DNA of 64,000 nt from assembly GCF_021155765.1 (NCBI RefSeq), contig NC_060107.1, positions 17,036,501 to 17,100,500 on the forward strand, in the 5' to 3' direction. Shown piece after piece: positions 22,345 through 32,646 of the stretch. The notes beneath the pieces were generated by a model. The model had not been told where the DNA came from and ran no database searches. It saw only the letters and a program-made list of their open reading frames with translations. The translations under genes were made by a program, and so were the position numbers. The stretch comes from Diprion similis. Its lineage: Eukaryota > Arthropoda > Insecta > Hymenoptera > Diprionidae. Positions within the stretch are counted from its first letter, which is position 1, and the number at the start of each line of letters is the position of its first letter.

Positions 22345-22868
22345 TTATTCAAAAATGAAAAAAAGTTTTCAGATAATGAAAAAAAGTTTCCAGAAAACAA
22401 AATCCCCATTTGATTAACACGTAAAAAAAGTTTTCCGAATATGACAAAAAGTTTTCCAGAAACGAAAAAAAGGTATCAGAAAATGAAAAAAAGTTTTCCG
22501 GAAACGAAAAAAAGTTTTCAGAAAACAAAATCCCCATTTGATTAACACGTAAAAAAAGTTTTCCGAATATGAAAAAAAGTTTTCTAGAAACGAAAAAAAG
22601 TTTTCAGAAAATGAAAAAAAGTTTTCCGGAAACGAAGAAAAGTTTTTCAGAAAACAATATCCCCATTTGATTAACACGTAAAAAAAGTTTTCCGAATATG
22701 AAAAAAAGTTTTCTAGAAACGAAAAAAAGTTTTCAGAAAATGAAAAAAAGTTTTCCGGAAACGAAGAAAAGTTTTTCAGAAAACAATATCCCCATTTGAT
22801 TAACACGTAAAAAAAAGTTTTCCTACTATGAAAAAAGGTTTTCCAGAAATGAAAAAAAAAGTTTTCAA
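22345..22868. repeat. 129-bp tandem repeat array in the outer Polinton
   Basis: The phrase CCCCATTTGATTAACACG recurs at 22404, 22532, 22661 and 22790, a period of 128-129 bp. Each unit is built from shorter A-rich subunits around GAAAAAAAGTTTTC. Open frames on the minus strand (Phe-rich) are by-products of the repeat. It sits directly downstream of PolB. Confidence 0.93.
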
Positions 22869-23029
22869 AAATAAATATGTGTATTAGCCGGATGGAAAAA
22901 AATTCCTTGCATCATTATTATTACTGTTATCACGGATATGATCTATATGTATACATGAAAAAGAATTGACGAAATATTTTGTATAACTGTGTGTTTTATT
23001 GTTATTCTGGAGAATAAATACAAATTATG
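22869..23029. other. Spacer with an AATAAA signal on the minus strand
   Basis: AT-rich, no gene. TTTATT at about 22994-22999 reads AATAAA on the minus strand, 30-35 nt past the stop of the integrase remnant. Confidence 0.5.
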
Positions 23030-23296
23030 CTACACGTCTGTTTTATTCATCCAACTGTTGTGTGAACTGTCAAATCCCAACCACGTCACATGGAGCTGAT
23101 CCCCACGCTTGCGTAATACTTTTCCCACTAGGTAGCCATTGGGGTATTTAACGATACTGAGTTCCTCCTCATAGAAGCCTCCTTCGATGGGATGATCTTG
23201 ATAATCGGTAAGTTTGTACGTCGGTCGATTGGTATTTTTCAAGTCGTTCACGGTGAATATTTCCGTCATCCACGTGGGCGTATACATTAATTGCAT
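23030..23296 (-). pseudogene. Polinton integrase C-terminus with chromodomain (remnant)
   Basis: 88 codons on the minus strand. YTPTWMTEIFTVND and IEGGFYEEELSIV are followed by GYLVGKVLRKRGDQ, HVTWLGFDSSHNSW and a terminal KTDV. This is the C-terminal SH3-like part and chromodomain typical of Polinton retroviral-type integrases, with the aromatic positions of the chromodomain present (Tyr, Trp, Trp). The zinc finger and DDE core that should lie upstream (above 23296 on this strand) are absent. It opposes PolB, the convergent arrangement seen in other Polintons. Confidence 0.8.
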
Positions 23297-24052
23297 AACA
23301 TCGAATCATTTCACTTAATGCGATGCTACTTACACCGATCATCTGCTCATGAAAAATACAAACCCTCGCCAACGCTTATCATGTCCAGCCGCCCGTCTTC
23401 GCCCCCCCCCCCCATCCTCCTTCCCTTCCTCCTTCCTCCTTCCCCGCCTTGTCACTTCCTCTTTATCATCTCAACCCGTCGGTCTGTGGTGAAATTTTGA
23501 GTACATGAAAAAATATAAATATCTAAATAAATAAGCAAGAACATTGAGAAGGGCTCGAAAAAAAATCATTCTGCATACTAGTTAAATGAGAAAATGCCTT
23601 AAAATAGAAAAAGATTTTCATCAATCAGCTAAGCCGTTTATTTTAACCCACAATGTCAGGGGGTTCGGTAGGCTGAAAGATCTAACTCCGAATCAGGGGG
23701 CCTTTTAGCTACTGAGCAGCAATGACCAGAAGTAATTCATACCTGGAGCAAGTCGGCACCTTACCTGCTATAAAATGTGTAGATATACCCGTTTGGCGCC
23801 TCGGGAAGTCCTTCTTCAGACCCAGACGCCGCCCCTCCAAGGTCGTATTGAATGGATCGAAGTTTCAAATATACGATTTCAAATTTTATGCATCGAACAA
23901 TCAATACATACTCAAACAATGAGAGCGGGAACATCCAAACCAGCATCCATGACATCATCTGCTCAAGCGATTGATAGGAGCGTTCAGAGTCAAGCACGTT
24001 TCCCGAGCCGCATAGCCAACGTGATGACCAAATGATATTATTTATTTTTATA
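23297..24052. other. Unique centre of the outer Polinton, no recognisable gene
   Basis: A C-rich stretch around 23401-23460 is followed by AT-rich sequence. Open frames of 60-86 codons on both strands at 23722-24035 have no recognisable domain. Any integrase core that was here has been lost. Confidence 0.5.
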
Positions 24053-26905
24053 TCATCGCTTATAACAAGGATGTAAAACTAAGTTTTCCATCCCAAGTAT
24101 TTGCAATATGAGTCGTAGGTGACCACGCATACGAGCCGGAGGCAAGTATGCCTGTGCGAGACAAAGAAGAGTAGGTCCTGGTAGGTCTTTGTGTTCCTCG
24201 TGGAGCTCTGTAGGATAGTCCAAGTCCACCTCCAGGATGTAACCGATCGGCGAATCGTCCGAATGAGTTGTTATATCGATAGGATCATGCTCCCACTCGA
24301 ACGAGTTGATTGGTAAATGTGCACTCATAGCCGCACCGTAAAGATTATTCACATCGTAATACATAAGATACGATTCCACCTTGTTCGGATCAAAATCTTT
24401 GCCCATAAATCTGTTATTGGCGTGAGCGTGTCGATTAGAACATTGCGCTACGCCTCCTCGAACGCCTCTTTCAATAAATAAAACCATTTCAGGGCCATCG
24501 AAAAGTTGTAAATTCACCTTTGTGTGTTTAAGCATCGCGTCAAAGGCAAGCCCCGGCGCCGTGTAGTAGTGCAACGGATCTAAATCTTATGTTTTAAAAC
24601 AGCTAACCCGGAAATTTTCGAAAATATCAGCAAGTAACAAAACATCAGTCTTTAAATATAAATCGGAATAGGCCCCCAAAGACTCTAAACGGAATTCTTC
24701 CCAGACATTTTGAGCGTGCTCATAATCGGCGTCTGTGATATTCGAATTGCAGAGATGTGAGTAGAAATGATTCTTTGCAGGTAATTGAGTTTCGTCGAGT
24801 TTCTCCCAACAATCGACGTATTCGTAAGGAAAAACGCCTTTGCGGGTCATCAAGCTGAACTGCGCGGGATTATTGTAAAATTTACATGTTATACGTTTAT
24901 CGACATCGCCTAAATATGAAGAAAGTTTATCAATACTGCTAGCCATAAACCGAATCGAGTCGATGAATCTCAAATGCATCATCGTCCCATCAACCTGCTT
25001 CGTGAAGGATATATATTTTTCCTTATTTATGGGTAGCAGTGTAACCGCTCCGGGAAAAGTTAAGGCCAGAGATTTAATCAAAAAATGTGAATCGTAACCG
25101 GACAAATTGTGGAAAACTATTGGAATTGTATGCGACTCGCTGAAATTCAAATTACACCGATTATGCGCAGGACCGCGATATTTACCCGTGAAGTAACAAT
25201 GATCATGGCACTTTTTCTCCTCAGGAGTAAACGGCTTTTCACAGATATGACAATTTTTCGCGCGCATGTGACGTTCGCGTTGCACTTGGGTGAGAGACTC
25301 CATCGGAATTATATTTTTGATTCGTGACTCTACTTTAACCGATAAATCGTTAAGCTGCTGCATGAACCAATCTACGCAATCGGTGCCGCGTTTACCGTAA
25401 AACTCCGATAAGGTCTCATCGTACGCGCAATGTACGTAGTATGCTACACTGTGCGGGATATGCTTTTGAATTTCATATGTTTTACGGTTTTGAAATTCGT
25501 CTACAGGTTCGGATTTTAATATACATTCGACATCGGCGTAAACAACAAACGGGACAGTGCCTTTGTTTTTGAAATTTTTAAACTTTGAATTTAAATCTTC
25601 AGATCTTGGAAATTCCATGCGCACTTTATTCAACATAATACAATCCTGCCGATGGTGTTCGTAAGCGTGTTTCACAGCGAAGTGGCACAGGCATCTGTCA
25701 CATAAAAACAGCCGGCCATTATGTTGAGACAATTGTTTGCTAACCAATCGCGCGAGATCTTTGATCCAAGCAAAGTGGAATCTTGGTGTGAATTCGCGGT
25801 TAATATCATGCTCGGGGCAATTGTTACTTTCAAGCATTAGAAGATGAATCGTGTCAACGTTTGCGCTATGCTGATTTTTACTCAAATAAATCGGCACGAT
25901 GATGCTTTTCTCGGATTTTGCACGATGCGAAAAAGTTTCGGATTCTATTGCATATACATTGATTCGCAAATTATTTAATTTCTCAAACTTTTCCAAGTCA
26001 TGCAGAGTAGCGGGGAATTTGATGCCTGTGCAGTCCAACTCTCGAATATATCGGCAATAGCTATGCATCTGGCTAATATTGATGTCGACCGGGTGGAGAG
26101 CTGCGGTAACGGTCCACAGAAGACAACTTTCATCCTCGTTTTCGACGTTGACAACTGCCTTCTTGCGTTGAATGTCCATGGGTAGCGTAACGAATGTTGA
26201 AGCTCCTGCAGCGAGAGGCTGGTATCGGTTGATATTTACGGCAATATTTAAAATCTCGATCATACTCCAGCCGGAATCGCATTGTTCGAAATCTTCGACC
26301 TTGACGAGCAGTTTGTTCTTTGCGTCCGCGAACCAGCCGTCTATATCACTCGATGGGAGGATCGTCACGTTGGATGTATTGAAGCTTTTAACTTCCACAG
26401 CGACCTCGTCATGCTTGACGTGTTCAAATTCGCATGTCAATATCATGTTGACCTTCACATTCCCCTCATTACGCTGTGCCAGCTTCAATTTTCCGACGAT
26501 GATCTGCCGCGCATCGCTCAAAAAGACCGCCAAATCCTTATGGCCAAAATTGGTGACAATGCCGGTGCGAATCCGGTTAGCAAAAGCGCTATCGACATCA
26601 TCCCACTGTACACCCGCAGAACTGCCGATATTGCCGCCTGTCACCAGGTCATGCTGCCGCTGTTGCTGCTGGATCTTTGCCACCCAGGATTGTATGAGGG
26701 AGATCTTATGTTGGATTTGCTGTTTCGCCCCTACACTCATTCTCGGCTGTTGAAGAATATCTCGCAAAACTTGTATATTTGCCACTCCAATACCAATCCA
26801 TTGATTAAAGACAACGTGACTTCCTTCTCCAGGAGTTTGCTCACGCAACAAATTGTACGCCTCCCTTATCTGCTCGACGAGTCCCATGTATGCTTTGGCG
26901 GCCAT
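24053..26905 (-). pseudogene. Second, truncated PolB copy in the right arm
   Basis: Minus strand; ATG at 26905 equals ATG 18477 of the left copy. It covers the N-terminal module, finger, exonuclease motifs and Cys4 knot, with the same in-frame TAA (24587-24589) as the left copy, then palm motif A (YYDVNNLYG). Homology ends at 24180 and the frame closes with an unrelated 40-residue tail at 24053. Palm motifs B and C are missing, so it cannot encode a polymerase. Two residue changes are visible near the N-terminus relative to the left copy. Confidence 0.93.
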
Positions 26906-27422
26906 AACTTTGACGTTGGTGACGATGATATTCTGAACTTCCACGTGTTGTGTAAGACTGATGAGTCTGCAATGGATGTGTTGCCCTTATGTCGAAGGAT
27001 CCTGAGGGGGAGGGAGGGGGGTCTCCGTGTTCTGCAGCAGCAGCAGCTTCCAAGATAAAAATTGTGGTCAATCACGTCTGAGTCTGCACACGCCTACCCC
27101 TCCCCTATCAGTGAAAAAAACGTTGAAGATACCCAGTGGGAGAATCAGCTGGCGAAAAGCAGCTTCGAGCGGCATAGAGATGAATTCTGATCCCTAGACT
27201 CTTGACCGGGTGATTTGTGTTTATGGGACCTGACGAAAAGGGTTGTTCGGGAAAAGCCTTTTGAGAAAACGTAGCAGCAGTCAGTAATTATTGCACCCAG
27301 ATGGTGAGAATCCGACTCTGCGACGATTAGCCAAGACTGAACCGCTTGGTAAATTTCTGCATAAGGTTATTGCGATGGTTCATAATGGTGCATAAACACA
27401 TTTCCAAATATTCCGGCATGGT
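24180..27422 (-). repeat. Outer Polinton right arm, inner portion
   Basis: Inverted copy of 17961-21202. It is separated from its outer 293 bp (33904-34196, with a 22-C tract at 34045-34066) by the inner Polinton. The last 6 bp (CATGGT, 27417-27422) are the inner Polinton target duplication. Confidence 0.95.
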
Positions 27423-28025
27423 AGTAGTAGAACAAGGAGAGTTCTGCGTATAGATTCCTGTTACCGACACTCACCGACATTTTTCCCAGACTCAAACCCT
27501 TTCCCCGTGATGACGTCACAGTCCGCTGTACCGACCGAAGATCAAAATGGCGCTACCTTTTTATCGATCGAAGGTTTGACCTTACCGACAGTGTTATCCG
27601 CCGAAGGTCAAAATCTTGCTGCTTTACCGACCGTTTTATCGACCGAAGGTCAAAATTACGCCGCTTTACCATTGGTCTCGCTGTCATCCCCCCTACTGAC
27701 GGTCGAGGTATAGCGGAGACGCAAACCCTTCTGTTCCCAACGTACCCATCTCAGGAATGTTTCGGTTAACCTTGAGCGGCTTGCAGTCTGATATTCGACA
27801 CCCTACATTCCGTAATTAAGAGTTCCTAAAATTTTTTTCGGTAACCCGATATCAACCACCTAACATTCGACAATTAATAGTTTTGAGAACCACGTGACAT
27901 TCCGTTCCCACGATATCGAACCACGTGACGTTCTGTTCGGGTCCAAGGTTCGGAGTGTTATCAACCGCGTGACATTCTTATCAAAATCCCAAATCCGAAG
28001 TGATATCAACCACGTGACGTTCTTT
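27423..28025 (+). repeat. Inner Polinton left terminal inverted repeat
   Basis: Mirrors 33233-33897. It contains three iteron-like copies of CGAAG(A/G)TCAAAAT (27536-27548, 27602-27614, 27644-27656) and, nearer the genes, CACGTG boxes at 27891, 27922 and 28011 in a shared context CCACGTGAC(A/G)TTC. Confidence 0.88.
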
Positions 28026-28172
28026 CTCCCCACCAAATACCTCTCCAGGACTCTAATGTAACGAACCTTGTGTTTATGTTTTGCAAACGGAGAAATGTGA
28101 TATCGTATGCCAGCCCCCATGTTCACTGAATGACACGACACCACACGCAATAGACACACGTATAGCTCGCTC

Positions 28173-28180
28173 TATAAAAA
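28173..28180 (+). promoter_or_regulatory. TATA box of the protease-fusion gene
   Basis: TATAAAAA lies 68 nt before the ATG at 28248, with a TCATTC initiator-like sequence about 30 nt downstream (28204-28209). It sits inside the leader between the terminal repeat and the first gene. Confidence 0.6.
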
Positions 28181-28247
28181 GGATTACCATTACAGCAAAC
28201 GATCATTCATGTTTAAACTTGTCAAGAGCACGTGAGAAGTAAGAAAG

Positions 28248-29634
28248 ATGGAATCCGCGAAATGTTTGAAATTGATCAACATTATGGAATCTGCGTACAA
28301 AATGTTGAACAAATCATCGCCAACGGAGATTCAGAAATGGATTAAATTTGGGACGCAAAATATCCGGCTTTTAAACAAAATTCTGCGAAAGGCTTCAACG
28401 ATGGGTGAGAAAACGAAAATTATCACAACCATCGGACTCTTGAAATCGCTGGCGGAAAAATTCAAACGTCTTCGGAGAACGGGTGACGGTACGCGGAAAC
28501 AAAGACGAAGCGATCGCGTACACTGGGAAGAATTGAAGTCTGCTTTCGAGGGAAGAATACGAACCGGATCCATCACCAATTTGAAACATAAAGACGTAGA
28601 GAGTTTTCTAGAAGACGCAAAGTTACTTGCTGTGACAAGACTGAAAAACGCTTTGAAGAAAGCCAGGAGCCTAAAAGTCTTTCTTTTCTCAGAAAATCTT
28701 GATGTCAGGAACGCGGCTGATAGGGTATTGGCTGAAAAAGCGTGGAAACGGGTCTTCGCACCGAACGCCAATTTGAGCGAGAAAGCAGCGGCTTGGGCGG
28801 TAGCTAATACAATGAAAGTGAAATCGAAACTAGGAATGGGAATTCGAAAACTGAAAAACGTGACCTTAAGAAAAATTATAAATGCTGCGAAACGATCTAT
28901 GATTCCGAGCAACGATGCAAAAGTAGCTATCGAGTCTGCGCTCAAGGGGGCTGAAATCGCTGTTCAAAAAGCAGGTGGTAAATGTAAAGTGCGAACACCG
29001 CGCGTTCTACCGGTACCTTCAAAAGTTGGTGGATTTCTACCATTCTTGATTCCTATTTTCGCTGGACTTAGTGCCACAGGCGCGATAGCTGGTGGTGTGG
29101 CAGGTATAGCAAAAGCTGTGAACGATGCGAGCGCTGCTAAACGAGAACTGGAAGAGAGCAAACGGCACAACAAAACTACGGAAGCTATCGCTTTGGGTAA
29201 AGGACTTCATTTGAAACCGTATAAAACGGGTCTCGGTCCTCCATCTTCCAAAAAACTAGATGCGAAGCTACCACGTCGAGCGTTGACCGATTGGGACTTG
29301 TTGAAATATGCAAAAATCTTCAAGATACCGTATTTCCGCGGTGTTTTTATGCGGAACGAAATGCCCAAAAACGGTCTACGAAAAAACGAGTCAGCTATAG
29401 TCAACCTTGACGACAAAGAGGGTCCGGGAACACCCTGGGTTGCGTACAAGAAACGTGACAGTAGTATCGATTACTTTGACAGTTTCGGTAACCTTCAACC
29501 ACCCTCGGACCTCATCAAATATCTCGGTATTGGTTATATACAATCATGAAAGGTACCAGGATTATGATACATTTGAATGCGGACATTTGTGCTTGAAATT
29601 TTTGAGCGGTGAGCTATATAAGTATGGTGCGTAA
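28248..29634 (+). pseudogene. Fusion protein: PolB-like N-module, pX-like segment, adenain-like protease (inactivated)
   Basis: ATG 28248, 433 codons to a TGA at 29547-29549. Residues 1-130 resemble the N-terminus of the Polinton PolB (RIRTGSITNLKHKD). Residues about 260-320 hold a Gly/Ala hydrophobic stretch (GGFLPFLIPIFAGL) and RHNKTTEAIALGKGL, like the core peptide pX of adenoviruses and Polintons. The C-terminus is an adenain-like cysteine protease (YFRGVFMRNEMPKNG, SAIVNLDDKEGPG, DYFDSFGNL). The catalytic Cys block CGHLCLKFL is in another frame, ending at 29634, so a frameshift lies near 29540. The catalytic His position (29433-29435) reads Pro. The protease would have matured capsid proteins; this copy cannot. 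Confidence 0.88.
29615..29622 (+). promoter_or_regulatory. TATA box of the minor capsid gene
   Basis: TATATAAG lies 43 nt before the ATG at 29665, overlapping the end of the protease reading. It suggests each capsid gene has its own promoter. Confidence 0.55.
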
Positions 29635-29664
29635 TTCAACACAGCCAGTCTATCACTCGCAACC

Positions 29665-30351
29665 ATGGATGATTCACTAACGTTAACAATTTCGGGAACC
29701 TCTTCGATTCTCGAAGCGCAATATTTACCTCCAATTGAACTTGCTTGTGATAAAAGTTATGCTCTTGGTTTGGTAGAATTTTTGACCTTTAATTCAAACC
29801 CCAACGTTGATGTTGGTCACAATAAAATTTACGTGGCTGATAGAGTGATCACTATACCTACCGGCAGCTACGAGATCGAAGACATAGAGAAGTATCTTCA
29901 AAACGTGCTAAGAAATACTAGCATCAGGCTCGACATTAAGCCCAACAATAACACATTACGCAGCGAAATCACATGCAACCGCAGTCTAAACTTTGAACCG
30001 AACGATTCCATTGCTCAACTTTTGGGATTCACACCACGTGTATTGGAGGCTGATAGAACTCACGAATCAGACGTGCCTGTAACTATACTCAAGGTCAACG
30101 CGTTGCGAGTTGAGTGCAGCATTACAACGGGTGCCTATGTCAATGGACGTAAAGTACACACTATTCACGAATTTTTTCCAACCGTCTCACCAGGATATAA
30201 GATCGAGGAAGTGCCGTCGCACGTCATTTACCTTTCGATCACCGTCAGGACCATAGATCACGTTCAGCTTCGGTTAGTGGATCAAGACGGAGACTTGGTT
30301 AATTTTCGTGGTGAAGTTATAACTGTGAGACTACACATCAAATCGCAATAA
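29665..30351 (+). CDS. Polinton minor capsid (penton) protein
   Basis: An intact frame of 228 residues with an ATG in good context (CAACCATGG). It has the pattern of the conserved Polinton minor capsid protein: YALGLVEFLTFNSNPN near the start, IPTGSYEIEDIEKYL, SIAQLLGFTPRVLEA, VHTIHEFFPTVSPGYKI and a C-terminal HVQLRLVDQDGDLVNFRGE. The family forms a single jelly-roll penton at virion vertices. It lies directly upstream of the small ORF and major capsid gene, the usual Polinton order. It is one of the few unbroken genes in the window. Confidence 0.88.
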   Translation: MDDSLTLTISGTSSILEAQYLPPIELACDKSYALGLVEFLTFNSNPNVDVGHNKIYVADRVITIPTGSYEIEDIEKYLQNVLRNTSIRLDIKPNNNTLRSEITCNRSLNFEPNDSIAQLLGFTPRVLEADRTHESDVPVTILKVNALRVECSITTGAYVNGRKVHTIHEFFPTVSPGYKIEEVPSHVIYLSITVRTIDHVQLRLVDQDGDLVNFRGEVITVRLHIKSQ

Positions 30352-30354
30352 ACG

Positions 30355-30528
30355 ATGGGTATCGTTTATAACAGACATCCAAAGAATAGGTATATCAGTA
30401 AGTCGACATGTCCCGATCAAGTCAGTCATCGATCGATTCACGAACCGTTAACACCTCGGAACGTAGAGTTCCTGATAGCTCTGGGCTTGAAACTGACACC
30501 TTTTGGAAAAGGAAATTTCGGTAAATAA
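30355..30528 (+). CDS. Small conserved-looking protein between penton and major capsid genes
   Basis: 57 residues, starting 3 nt after the penton stop (ATG 30355, TAA 30526-30528). Begins MGIVYNRHPKNRY and ends with LTPRNVEFLIALGLKL. Small ORFs with a similar LTxRNxxFL motif precede the major capsid gene in other insect Polintons as I recall them, but I cannot name a function. Basic, no membrane segment. Confidence 0.6.
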   Translation: MGIVYNRHPKNRYISKSTCPDQVSHRSIHEPLTPRNVEFLIALGLKLTPFGKGNFGK

Positions 30529-30565
30529 GAATCCGATTTTGCTGTTTCGTCGTCTGCTACGTACC

Positions 30566-31783
30566 ATGGAAGAAGAAATCTTAAACATTCAAACACTGGT
30601 CATTTTCGACGAATCCATTGCACATTACGAAATTCATGCTCACAAACCTTACGCCTCGTCAACTTTCAACAACAGCGATGAAATTCGAATCACCGTTCAG
30701 CATCAGGATTTATGCATATTACCCGGCAAAAGTTCGGTCCATATCCACGGAAGACTCTTAAAAGCTGATGGAACAGCGACTGTGAACACGCAGTTCGTAA
30801 ACAACGCCATCTGTCATTTATTTGAAGAAATTCGCTACGAAATTAATGCGGTTGAGATCGACAGAAGCAAGAATGTTGGCTTGACAAGTCTAATGAAGGG
30901 TTACGCTTCTCTGAACCCTGGTCAGAGTTGGCTAATGGAGAACGCAGGATGGCTTGACGTGGAAGAGAAGAAAAAATTAACCGATGCCGAGGGTAATTTT
31001 GACGTATTGATACCGCTCAGCTCGATACTGGGTTTCGCTGAAGACTAGCGCAAGAACGTTGTCAATGCCAAACACGAGTTGATTTTTACGAGATCCAAAA
31101 CTGATGTAAACGCGATTGTGCAGAGTCAAGAGGAGGAATACAAAATCGTGATCAATACAGTGGAATGGCTCGTACCGTATTTGAAACTTGCGGATCAGAA
31201 AAAAGTTGACCTGCTGAATTTCGTTGAGAAAGACCCGCCTATTTCGATGAGCTTCCGCAGTTGGGAATTGTACGAATATCGTTGACTTCCCACTACATCG
31301 AAACACGTTTGGACTGTGAAAACTTCCACTCAGCTTGAAAAACCTCGATATGTAATTTTGGCCTTCCAAACAAGTCGAAAGAACAAGATCGGCAAAAACG
31401 CAGGTCATTTCGATCATCGCAATGTCACGGACGTCAAGCTGTTTTTAAACTCACAATCTTATCCGTACGGTAACCTGAACCTAAACATGAGTCGTAATCT
31501 GTACGCACTCTTGTACGAGATGTACGCAAACTTCCAAGCTACCTGCTACGACAAGAACCCCGAGCCGTTGCTGACAAGGAGTGAATTTCTTCAGAAGGCT
31601 CCCTTATTCGTTATTGACTGTTCAAAACAAAACAAATCCTTGAAGTACGGACCCGTTGACATCCGCCTTGAATTTGAAGCTAAAGCCAACTTTCCCGCTG
31701 AAACATCGGCGTACTGCTTGATTGTTCACGATCGAATCGTTGAATACAACCCACTCAGTGGTGGGGTGAAAAAGTTGGTATAA
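30566..31783 (+). pseudogene. Polinton major capsid protein (two in-frame stops)
   Basis: Double jelly-roll major capsid protein family, the main shell subunit. The frame runs from ATG 30566 (MEEEILNIQTLVIFDESI) to TAA 31781-31783, about 405 codons. Recognisable blocks: LCILPGKSSVHIHGRLL, NNAICHLFEEIRYEIN, GYASLNPGQSWLMENAGW, KHELIFTRSKTDVNAI, KPRYVILAFQTSRKNKI and FNAxx-type strands, then SAYCLIVHDRIVEYNP. In-frame stops TAG (31046-31048) and TGA (31283-31285) break it into three pieces. No frameshift is needed to join the pieces. So the gene decayed by point mutation only. Confidence 0.9.
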
Positions 31784-31820
31784 ATGCTGTCCAATTCCCA
31801 CCACCTCTCACAGTTGAAAC

Positions 31821-32417
31821 ATGGAGCTCATCGTTGACATACAAGGCTTCCGTAGACCTTGCGACAACACCTTCACGTTGAAAGAATTGGCTGTAATTTC
31901 AATCTACTCGGAAGCACCTCCATCGACGTTTCTCTTCAAGCCACCTTACGAATGGGACTGTCTACACGTCAAATATAAAAGCCAAAATTCATGGCTGCAA
32001 CGCAATTTTCACGGTCTACCTTGGAGCTGTGGAAATATACCGTTCGAGAAAGTGGAATGGACAATTGAATACGAGCTGAGCAAAGCTCGCAGGGTGTACG
32101 TGAAGGGAGAAGAAAAACGAGATTGGCTGCTTAAAATTGTCCCCAAAGTTCAAATCATCGATTTGCTGGACTTAGGCTGTCCATCGCTTCAAACCATTCA
32201 AAAAACTTCAGCTGTACATGTACGATGTGACGAGCACACAATACCCAACGCAAACTGTGCAGCTCGAAACGTCATGTTACTCCAAAATTGGTTACTGAAT
32301 CACCATGTTGTACGGATGGTGACGGTGAGCGATTTGTGCTACTGCGCAGAAGCATCTACAAGAACGATCCCGCATTCCTGGCGGAAATATCATCCTGGTT
32401 ACGATACTGTTGAATAA
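31821..32417 (+). CDS. Conserved Polinton protein of unknown function
   Basis: 198 residues, intact, 37 nt after the capsid gene. Starts MELIVDIQGFRRPCDN, contains WLQRNFHGLPWSCGNIP and a Cys-rich end (CAARNVMLLQNWLLNHH, DLCYC). Proteins starting with VDIQ-F are common beside capsid genes of insect Polintons. The acidic start followed by KELAVISIYS resembles the first strands of an RNase H or 3'-5' exonuclease fold, but that is only a guess from the pattern. AATAAA at 32450-32455 follows its stop. Confidence 0.65.
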   Translation: MELIVDIQGFRRPCDNTFTLKELAVISIYSEAPPSTFLFKPPYEWDCLHVKYKSQNSWLQRNFHGLPWSCGNIPFEKVEWTIEYELSKARRVYVKGEEKRDWLLKIVPKVQIIDLLDLGCPSLQTIQKTSAVHVRCDEHTIPNANCAARNVMLLQNWLLNHHVVRMVTVSDLCYCAEASTRTIPHSWRKYHPGYDTVE

Positions 32418-32449
32418 AATTATTGTACTAATGTTATAAAGTAATTTCA

Positions 32450-32455
32450 ATAAAG
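32450..32455 (+). terminator. Polyadenylation signal of the plus-strand gene set
   Basis: AATAAA, 33 nt after the TAA of the last plus-strand gene. A TTTATT near 32598-32603 provides the converging minus-strand gene with its own signal. Confidence 0.6.
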
Positions 32456-32646
32456 CTTTTTTTAAAATATTTATGCATTAATTTAATACCTCACCTTTCG
32501 CTGTTTAGAGTATAATTTCTCCCATACTAATATCATTATCAGGAGGAGGAAGGTTTTACGCTAAATGATAAACGCATAATAATTTCATTTAATTTTTTAT
32601 TGAACACATGACTTTTACAAGGTAGTGGATATACGTGATGTGTAGA
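32456..32646. other. Convergent intergenic spacer
   Basis: AT-rich, no gene; separates the two converging transcription units of the inner Polinton. Confidence 0.6.

Noticed and set aside
22349..22806. Phe/Ser-rich open frames on the minus strand (about 60 and 130 codons)
   Set aside because: Direct translation of the 129-bp A-rich tandem repeat; no independent coding evidence.
26172..27058. Long plus-strand frames (193 and 258 codons) opposite the PolB copy, also seen at 18324-19210 and 52129-52919
   Set aside because: Antisense shadows of PolB; conserved only because PolB is repeated three times.
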